A DNA stretch of 64,000 bases from Caenorhabditis elegans (taxonomy: Eukaryota; Nematoda; Chromadorea; Rhabditida; Rhabditidae), in contig NC_003282.8 of NCBI RefSeq assembly GCF_000002985.6, positions 1,674,001 to 1,738,000 on the forward strand, read 5' to 3'. The translations under genes were made by a program, and so were the position numbers. The notes under the pieces were generated by a model. It was not told where the DNA came from, searched no databases, and saw only the letters and a list, made by a program, of their open reading frames with translations. How positions within the stretch are numbered: the stretch's first letter is position 1; each line of letters opens with the position of its first letter. This document shows, piece by piece, positions 56,230 through 64,000 of this stretch.

Positions 56230-57021
56230 CACTGCAACTTTTTCCTCACGAGGGACGAGGAAAAGTGGTTTCTAGGCCATGGCCGAGGGGCCGACAAGTT
56301 TCAGCGGCCATTTATCTTGCTTTGTTTTCCGCCTGTTTTCTTTCGTTTTTCACTGATTTTTCCCGTTTTTTCTTATTAAAACTGATAAATAAATATTTTT
56401 TACAGATGCCAAAACGATTTCCAAGTAAAAAAATCATGTATTCAGTGGGCAAGCAGCGGTGAAAGTAAGCATTGTAATATGATGGATTACGAGAATACAA
56501 AACCTAAATTTTTTCTGAAACATGATACATATGCTGCTTAAATGCTGAGACTACCTGATTTTCATAACGAGACCGCTGAAAAAGTTTTGAGGTTTCCACA
56601 ATTCAACTTTTTTGGTGAAAAAGTCGAGATTTTCGCACAAAAAGTTGAATTTTGGAAACCTCAAAACTTTTTCAGCGATCTCGTTATGAAAATCAGGTAA
56701 TTTCAGCATCTAAGCATCATATGTATCATGTTTCAGAAAAAGTTTGGGTTTTGTATTCCCGTAATCCATCATATTACAATGCCCACTTTCACCGCTGCTT
56801 GCCCACTGAATACATAATTTTTTTACTTGGAAATTGTTTTAGCATCTGCAAAAAATATTCATTTATCAGTTTTAATAAGAAAAAACGGGAAAAATCTGTG
56901 AAAAACAAAAGAAAACAGGCGGAAAACAAAGCAAGATAAATGGCCGCTGAAACTTGTCGGCCCCTCGGCCATGGCCTAGAAACCACTTTTCCTCGTCCCT
57001 CGTGAGGAAAAAGTTGCAGTG
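56230..57021. mobile_element. Palindromic element, copy 2
   Basis: Same termini and arms as 17,979-18,772: CACTGCAACTTTTTCCTCAC and its reverse complement. 792 bases. The flanks share TTTA, an imperfect target duplication. Confidence 0.88.
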
Positions 57022-57158
57022 TTTACAAGAGGATTTTTTTTCGATTTTAAAATCAATTTTTTTTTGAAATTTGATTTTTTTTTTTGGTTTTGCAACAGTT
57101 CTGCACTAAAAATATCCAATTTTTCCAAATTTTCAAGCTAAAAAGCGCCTTCTCACAT

Positions 57159-60100
57159 TCAAAATGCCGCGCTGCTGCCAAGATCCTCCGGCCCCATCGG
57201 GGCAGGCGGCTCTTCCGGAAAATCCGGCACACTTGCGGCTTCTTCTGTAGAAGTGTCCTCATCCATATGATTTGATGATGACTGATGATGATGTAGTTGG
57301 TTGTAATTCGCAATGGTCGCCGTTTGATCTGTCGATGGTCCTGTAGTTGGTGTTGGAGGTGCGATAAGCCTCACGGAGCCCGAAGATCCGACTGGAAGAT
57401 CAGCAGTGGCAACTGGTGGAGCAAGATCAAGCTTCGGCTCCTCGATGATTCCCAAATGTCGACGGCAGTAGGAGGCAATGCAGCGGTGAACGAATTGGAA
57501 TTGGTCCTGTAAGGAAGATTTTTTTTGAATTTTTATGTTTTCTTTTTCAAGAAAAAACATCAGTTTTCAGTGATTTTTCGTAATTTTCCGGAAAATTCTA
57601 TTTTTACTAATAAAATTACATCCGGAATTCCTTAAAAATGTGAAATTTTCGGGGAAAATCTTGTTTTTTTTTCAATTTTCTTTAAAAAAAATAGCCGTAA
57701 AAATAAAATTTCAAATAAATTTAAATTTTTTAAAAATGTATTTTTGGCTTATCTCAATTTTTTTGTCAAAATCTGGAAAATGACGTCATCTTGAAAAAAT
57801 GAAGTTTTTTCATCTTTTCTAGAAAATTGGGGGATTTTTATTAAAAATTTGCACTTTTTGCAAAATTAGACGAGTAAAAAAAATTAAATTTGTTATAATT
57901 TTGAAGGTTTGTTTTTCAAAAATTCAAGTTTCAGACAATAAATTCTAGTAAATTCCGTTTTATTTTCAGAAATTTGTTTTTAAAAATCGTGATGCGTTTT
58001 TTTTTCAAAAATTGAATTTTTTTTCAATTTCAAAAAAAATTTTCTGAAAAAAACTTTTCCGGGAAAACTTGTATTTTTCAGGTAATTTTTTGAAGAAATT
58101 TCTTCGATTTTTCTTCCAAAAAGTTGGAAAAAAAAATTAAGATTCGAAGAAAATGCACTGAATTTTATTATATTATTCCAGGAATTTTTTGAAATTCAGT
58201 TTTTCAGAGCACTGCAACTTTTTCCTCACGAGGGACGAGGAAAAGTGGTTTCTAGGCCATGGCCGAGGGACCGACAAGTTTTAGCGGCCATTTATCTTGC
58301 TTTGTTTTCCGCCTGTTTTCTTTCGTTTTTCACAGCTTTTTCCCGTTTTTTCTTATTAAAACTGATAAATAAATATTTTTTACAGATGCCAAAACGATTT
58401 CCAAGTAAAAAAAATTATGTATTCAGTGGGCAAGCAGCGGTGAAAGTGGGCATTGTAATATGATGGATTACGGGAATACAAAACCTAAACTTTTTCTGAA
58501 ACATGATACATATGATGCTTAGATGCTGAAACTACCTGATTTTCATAACGAGACCTGATTTTCATAACGGTTCAGCGGTCTCGTTATGAAAATCAGGTAG
58601 TTTCAGCATTTAAGCAGCATATGTATCATGTTTCAGAAAAAGTTTAGGTTTTGTATTTCCGTAATCCATCATTTTACATTGACCACTTTCACCGCTGCTT
58701 GCCCACTGAATACATTATTTTTTTACTTGGAAATTGTTTTAGCATCTGCAAAAAATATTTATTTATCAGTTTTATTAAGAAAAAACAAAAAAAATCGATG
58801 AAAAACGAAAGAAAACAGGCGGAAAACAAAGCAAGATAAATGGCCGCTGAAACTTGTCGGCCCCTCGGCCATGGCCTAGAAACCACTTTTCCTCGTCCCT
58901 CGTGAGGAAAAAGTTGCAGTGCAGAGATTCCCAGCTCAAAATTCCCCCCGCCGCTATTAACCTGCGTCTGAACCATACTGGCTCTCTGCTTCCGCAACGT
59001 CATAACCAATCCAAAAATATCAATACTATGAAGTGTCTCGGCTTTCATTTGTTCACGAATAAAATTAATCGCAATAATTGTGCCCGTTCTACCAACACCC
59101 GCACTACAATGTACAAGAATCGGTGAAGAATCTTGGGGGGACACTTCTTCATGAATATTCTCCATTAAATCAATCATATTCAATAGTTGCTTCTCTCCAG
59201 ACGGACATCCATGATCTGGCCATTCTCGATAATGAAGTTGATGAACTTTTCGACATTCTCCTGTTGTTTGATTCTCCATTTTTAGACATCTCATTAAATA
59301 TTCATCATCGTCAAAGAGTTTCTCCTCTTCTAAAGTGATCTCGTAATCACCGAAAAGTTCACTTTCACCGACTTGTTCTGGCCAGTATCTTTCGCATTTT
59401 ATCTTGTTCAACTCGACTAGTTTACACAGAATTACCACTAGTGAGACACGATGCTCGTCGATCATTTTCCACCTGAAACAATTTATATTTTAGAAGGGTT
59501 CTAGGCCGATTATCGTCGATTTACGGACTCGATTCTAAGCAAAAAATGTGAGAATAATACGAAAAAAAATTAAAAAGCTGTAACTATTCGAAAAATAAAT
59601 TCATTTCGAAAATCGAGCCCGTAAATCGACACCAACGCTACAGTAGTAACTTGAAGAATTACTGTAGTTTTCGCTACGAGATATTTTGCGCGTCAAATAT
59701 GTTGTGCAATACGCATTCTCAGGATTATGTGTTCCGGTAATAAAATCCATCAATTTCAGAATTTTTTCTTCTAGAAACAGTGTTTTTTATTCGAAAAAGT
59801 AGCCTGGGAAATGCTGATTTTCGGTGTAAAATTTTTTGTCGATTTTTTTGCGCGGGAGTTCAAAAATAATTTATAATTTTTTTTTTGTAAAATTAATTTT
59901 AAAAACGCTTTTATCGTCATTTTATGGCTGAAAATTCCAATTTTTCAGGATTTAAAGGTGGACTACGCTCAGTGGGGAAATTGCTTTAAAACACGCCTAT
60001 GGGGCCACCTATGACCGAATATCATGATTAAAAAATTCAAAAAAATTTTCTAGATTTTATATAATTTTTTTGTGAAAATTGCAAAAATCTCAGTTTTCCC

Positions 60101-63100
60101 CTAATTCCTATTTGAATTTCCGCCAATTGAATTTGTTCGCTGGAGCGCGCTTGCATTATTTTTTATTAATTTATAATCTTTTTTCTCATTATTTCACTGA
60201 TTTTCTTCATTATTTGTGTATTTTATCGGAAAAAGAGAGAAAAATTCAAGATAAATGCAAATTATTTATTTAAAAATCACTGAAAATGAGTGAAACTGTA
60301 AAATTATGAGTTCCGACGATAAAGCAAGCCTGAAATTAGCTTATTTCACAGTTTCACCCATTTTCAGTGATTTTTAATAAACAATTTGCATTTATCATGT
60401 ATTTTTCTCTCTTTTTCCGTTAAAAATACACAAAGAATGAAGAAAATCAGTGAGATAATGAGAAAATATAATAAATTAATAAAAATAATGCAAGTGCGCT
60501 CCACCGAACGAATTCAATTGGCGGAAATTCAAATATGATTTGGAGGAAAACTGAGATTTTTCCAATTTCCAAAAAATCATATAAAATCAGGGAAATTTTT
60601 TTGAATTTTTTAATCATGATATTCGGTCATTGTGGTACCATAGGCGTGTTTTAAAGCAATTTCGCCACTGAGCGTGGTCCACCTTTAAATCCTGAAAAAT
60701 TGGAATTTTCAGCCATAAAATGACGATAAAAGCGTTTTTTTAAATTACTTTTACAAAAAAAAATTATAAATTATTTTTGAACTCCCGCGCAAAAAAATCG
60801 ACAAAAAATTTTACACCGAAAATCAGCATTTCCCAGGCTACTTTTTCGAATAAAAAACACTGTTTCTAGAAGAAAAATTCTGAAATTGATGGATTTTATT
60901 ACCGGAACACATAATCCTGAGAATGCGTATTGCACAACATATTTGACGCGCAAAATATCTCGTAGCGAAAACTACAGTAATTCTTTATATGACTACTGTA
61001 GCGTTGGTGTCGATTTACGGGCTCGATTTTCAAAATGAATTTATTTTTCGAATAGTGACAGCGATTTTCCTTTTTTTTTTCGTATTATTCTCTCATGTTT
61101 TGCTTAAAAAAACGAGCTCGTAAATCGACACAACAGCGCTACAGTAGTCATTTAAAGAATTACTGTAGTTTTCGCGACGAGATATTTTGCGCGTCAAATA
61201 TGTTGTGCAATACGCATTCTAAGAATTATGTGTTCCCGTAATAAAATCCATCAATTTCAGAGTTTTTCTTACAGAAAAAAGTGTTTTTTTAATCGAAAAA
61301 GTAGCAAAATAGTGAATTTAAGAAATTTTAGGGGAACTTTTTATTCGTTTTTTAATTTTTTTTTAATAAAAAAAATTCAATGTGGAAGTTTCGGAGGCTG
61401 CTTTTTACTTGAAATGTAGATTTTTCAACGGAAAAACTGAAATTTTTCGTTTTTCATTTTTTATTTTCAATTTATTTTTAACTGAAAAATTGCAACTTTC
61501 ACTTGAAATTCATCATTTCCTTGTTTTTTTTTCAATTCTCAAGAAATCCTAAAAATTTCTGAAAAATAATTTATTTTAAAGTTTCATTTTGTTCGATTTT
61601 GAAGATAAAATCTTCAAAATTTCATTTAAATAATTAAAAAATGCTCGGAGGTTTTTGGAGTTTTCTATTAAAAATTTCAATTTCTGGCTTGATATTGTCC
61701 TTTTTTGTCAGAAATGTTTGCTGCTTCGGAGCTAACATGAAAAACTAATTTTTTTACACAAAATCCTGCATTTTCAAGCTAAAAATGCTCATTTTTGAGC
61801 TCCATAAGCCTATACCATTCGTCGAGTGTAGCCGGTAGCGGAGCCTGTGCCGCAATAAATTCAGTTTTTCCACCAGGCAATTGAATTAGTGAAGCGTTCA
61901 TATATCCTTCGGGGTTTTCACTGTCTTTTTGGATTTCCACACGATTTTTGTCATCTGAAATGGCGAAATTTGTGCTTAAAAATTGGAAAAAAACGGATTT
62001 TTTTTATTTCAAATTTTAGAGTTAATTAAAATGGGTATAGCGTCGTCAAAATTCGAAAATTTTTGAGAAATTTCATCAAATTTGGTCAATTTTTTTATTA
62101 AACAAAAAAAAAATCAGTGAAAACGTCAATAAAAACGTATTTAATTGCATTAAAAAATTTTTTCAGAAAAAAATTGCGGATTTTTTGCTAAAAATGGCCA
62201 GAAGGCTTCAAATTTCGTGAATTTTGAATATTTTTGCAATCTGAAATATTTTTTTTTGGTCAAATTTAAAGAAATTCTCGATTTTTCTGAAATGGGAGGC
62301 AGATAGCTCAGTCGGTAGTGGTGGCCGCTAGCAGTCTGGAGGTCACGAGTTCAAGTCCGGCCTCACCCCTAGGTTCACCCAGCCTCTATTGGGAAGTGGA
62401 GCAATCCACGACTGGATTATCGGCCACAGTCCCCGGCTAAGACGTGGCTTAAATTACAGCCCAGAGGGATCACCACCAGGCAATGTACCTGAATCCCAGA
62501 TCCGCAGTGCAAAGCACTTGAAGAACGGATCGTCCTTTAATCCTTTTTTTTAAAAAAACACACAGTTTTATGCGATTTTTCCCAAAAAAAAAGTGTCAAA
62601 ATTCTCGCTTTTCCTGCTTGAAAATGACGCTATACCACACTTTTTGGCGAAAAATTCGATGAAAATCAAAAATTTACACGGCAAAATGTCGCGATATCGA
62701 TTTCGAGCATAATGTTGCGGTGCGACGGCACACTCTGACCGATATTCGGCTTCCATTCGCAGTTTTTCCTGTTCCACTCGGATTTGCTGAAAAAAAATCG
62801 ATTTTTGTGGGTTTTTATCAGGTGGAAAATGGGGGAAAACTGGCTGAAATCGACCCTAAAATCACCAAAAATCAAGTGAAAATTGCTTAAAATCTATTTA
62901 AGTCGTTGAAAATGGTGCAAAATTTGGCGAAAAAGTGCAAAAAATCGACAGAATTCGTCGAAACTGTCAAAATTCCATTAAAATGAGGTTAAATATTCGA
63001 GAAATTCGCTAAAAATGCTTGAAAACCTATAAAAATTAACAAAACTGTCTATTCTCGGCAAAAAAAGTAGAAAATTGCCATAATTTAACGGAAAAAAATG

Positions 63101-63865
63101 AGGAAAATCGTTAAAATTAGACAAAAATTGCCGGAAATTCTCGAAATTGGCTATATTTCTAGGGAAAAAGTCATGAATAAATCGAAATCTGCGAAAAATT
63201 TCCAGAATTTTGGCAGTATTCGCTATAAATAGTTTTTTTGTTGAGAAACTCGTCAAAAATCGGAGAAAAATTGTGTGGAAACCAGTGAAAATGACCAAAT
63301 TTTGGCGAAAAGTGTCAAAAATCTGTGATTTTCGTTTTGAAAAAAGTTTCGACCGAAAATTGACAGAATTTGGCTCGAAAATCGCTAAAATTCGACCAAA
63401 CTTTGGCTAATTATCGTCGAAAATCGTAGAATTTCGCTGGATATTCCCTAAATTCGACCAAAATCCGTACATAAAATCTGCGCAAATAGTCCTGCGGCGT
63501 GTAGGCCTCCTCTTCCTTCAGAAATTCGCGCAAAAGCCCATCCATCGCCGGATTTTTCTCGAAAATCACAGGATTTCCGTTGGGAACTGTCGTCGCCGCC
63601 CGCTCCTCCTCACTTTCGAACTGAATTAGATCGCCGGTGGGTACTACTGAAAATTCGTGTTTTTTAGCCTAAATTTTCGCTATTTTCGAACCATTTGGAG
63701 TATCTTTGACTACTGGATTCGATGTAGGCAGTGGCGGCGGTGGGCTTTTTGGCTTTTGTTCCTGAATTTCCTGAAAAAAAACCAAATTTTATGGGTGAAA
63801 TCGGGTGAAAAACGAACTGGAGGGCCGCCATCGTTCCAGACGGATGCCGATGTGTCATCTGACAT
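57159..63865 (-). CDS. Non-receptor protein tyrosine phosphatase
   Basis: Seven exons, 469 aa: 63865-63818, 63770-63692, 63646-63471, 62786-62678, 61954-61816, 59472-58962 and 57506-57159. The ATG lies 19 bases after a TTTTTCAG acceptor and an in-frame TAA precedes it, so this is the start. The N-terminal 100 residues are polar with PKSPPPPLPT, an SH3-ligand-like stretch. The classical PTP domain spans about 105-372: NRYRDILPYDKNRV, YMNASLI, FIAAQAPLP, KCERYWPE, HYREWPDHG (WPD loop, Asp270), HCSAGVGRTG (nucleophile Cys306, Arg312) and QTQDQFQF (Q loop). All catalytic residues are present, so it should dephosphorylate phosphotyrosine. The tail is Pro/Ser/Asp-rich with LHHHQSSSNH. No SH2, FERM or membrane segment is visible, so it is probably cytosolic. 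The subfamily (PTPN12/18/22-like or other) is not decided. Exon 5 uses the donor TG/GTATAG. Confidence 0.9.
58210..58921. mobile_element. Palindromic element, copy 3, inside the phosphatase gene
   Basis: Same termini as the other two copies but 712 bases; its centre (58,545-58,585) is shortened and rearranged (the ATTTTCATAACG unit is duplicated). The flanks are CAGAG on both sides, a clean 5-base target duplication. It lies in the intron between exons 6 and 7, only 40 bases from the exon 6 donor. Confidence 0.9.
59507..61310. repeat. 1.6-kb palindrome plus a partial third arm in a phosphatase intron
   Basis: The left arm 59,507-60,300 and right arm 60,340-61,122 mirror each other (GTCGATTTACGG, CTACAGTAGT, ATTTTGCGCGTCAAATATGT, TAAAACACGCCTAT, CAATTGAATTTGTTCG). 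From 61,107 to 61,310 the left arm's outer 200 bases are repeated again in the left-arm orientation. No ORF. Confidence 0.85.
62294..62550 (+). mobile_element. tRNA-derived SINE-like element
   Basis: The head of about 73 bases (62,294-62,366) has a pol III A box TAGCTCAGTCGG (62,304-62,315) and a B box AGTTCAAGTCC (62,348-62,358). Its ends GGGAGGC and GCCTCAC pair with one mismatch. The stems are degenerate, so it is not a functional tRNA. It continues about 180 bases into an unrelated body (CACGACTGGATTATCGGCC, GCAAAGCACTTGAAGAACGG) and ends in a T run. It sits in phosphatase intron 4 in antisense orientation to the gene. Confidence 0.75.
62830..63470. other. Phased A/T-run intron (PATC-like)
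   Basis: Phosphatase intron 3 shows short A runs (GAAAATGG, CAAAATTTGG, GAAAAAGTG, CAAAAAATCG) recurring about every 10 bases for some 600 bases. This is the periodic A/T cluster pattern known from C. elegans germline-expressed genes. Confidence 0.5.
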
Positions 63866-64000
63866 TCGTTGTGTGTTTCGTTACCTGAAAAACGCGAAAA
63901 ATTGGCTTGCAATTCAAGTTTTTCAGTGAAAAATTTGAAAAAATCGGTAAAAATCCGGGATTTCCAGTAAATTCTCTGAAAATCGCAGCTTTATTTTGGA
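63866..64000 (-). promoter_or_regulatory. 5' flank of the phosphatase gene
   Basis: The only clear element is the TTTTTCAG acceptor 19 bases upstream of the ATG, used for spliced leader or a 5'-UTR intron. The promoter is probably outside the window. Confidence 0.4.

Noticed and set aside
58689..58961. Extension of the phosphatase exon 6 frame into the palindromic element as a normal protein end
   Set aside because: A donor at 58,961 and a matching phase-0 exon (QDQFQFVH continuation) give the expected PTP Q-loop and final helix, so the read-through is intron.
62294..62366. A functional tRNA gene
   Set aside because: The A and B boxes are good, but the D and T stems do not pair properly, the spacing before the A box is three bases too long, and an unrelated body follows.
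1..64000. 21U-RNA (piRNA) cluster on chromosome IV
   Set aside because: I looked for the CTGTTTCA upstream motif on both strands and saw only isolated partial matches, so no cluster can be supported.

Overview
The window looks like nematode nuclear DNA, most probably Caenorhabditis elegans. It is AT-rich, with short introns bounded by GT and TTTTCAG, AATAAA poly(A) signals, many dispersed inverted repeats and several degenerate TTAGGC (nematode telomere type) arrays. Three adjacent genes match, from memory, the C. elegans chromosome IV neighbourhood of pbs-1 (K08D12.1), a CNBP-like zinc-knuckle gene (K08D12.3) and rpi-2 (K08D12.2). I could not check this against a database. All gene models were spliced by eye, using reading frame and splice phase.

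Layout. 1-8.2 kb: the 3' part of a serpentine chemoreceptor gene (+, Sre-like), convergent with a nine-exon FMRFamide-receptor-like GPCR gene (-). 8.2-25.9 kb: a gene-poor, repeat-rich block with GGCAAATTGCCGG-type elements, an inverted-repeat cluster, a telomere-like array, minisatellites, a 0.8-kb palindromic element and a 1.3-kb terminal-inverted-repeat element. Its only coding signal is one orphan terminal exon (17,780-17,922, -). 25.9-28.7 kb: a GT31 galactosyltransferase-like gene whose introns carry a hairpin cassette array. 28.9-33.1 kb: a telomere-like array, a 1.2-kb palindrome, a second telomere-like array and hairpin repeats.

33.3-40.2 kb is the housekeeping cluster: a small secreted C6-like protein (+), the proteasome subunit beta-1 gene (-), a five-knuckle CCHC protein (+) and the RP2 orthologue (+). 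40.4-46.8 kb holds mostly repeats. 46.9-50.1 kb contains a convergent pair of secreted-protein genes sharing an SGYR-x-KR...YGDE module. One encodes ten tandem Ala/Pro-rich repeats separated by furin-like RSKR sites. 52.2-53.9 kb: a tiny secreted protein with two four-cysteine CC-like domains. 54.4-63.9 kb: a complete non-receptor protein tyrosine phosphatase gene (-) whose introns carry palindromic elements, a tRNA-derived SINE-like element and a possible alternative 3' exon.

There is no operon-like functional system. The genes appear to be independent neighbours. The least ordinary biology is the YGDE/RSKR precursor pair, the repeat architecture inside introns, and an apparent non-GT splice donor in the glycosyltransferase gene.
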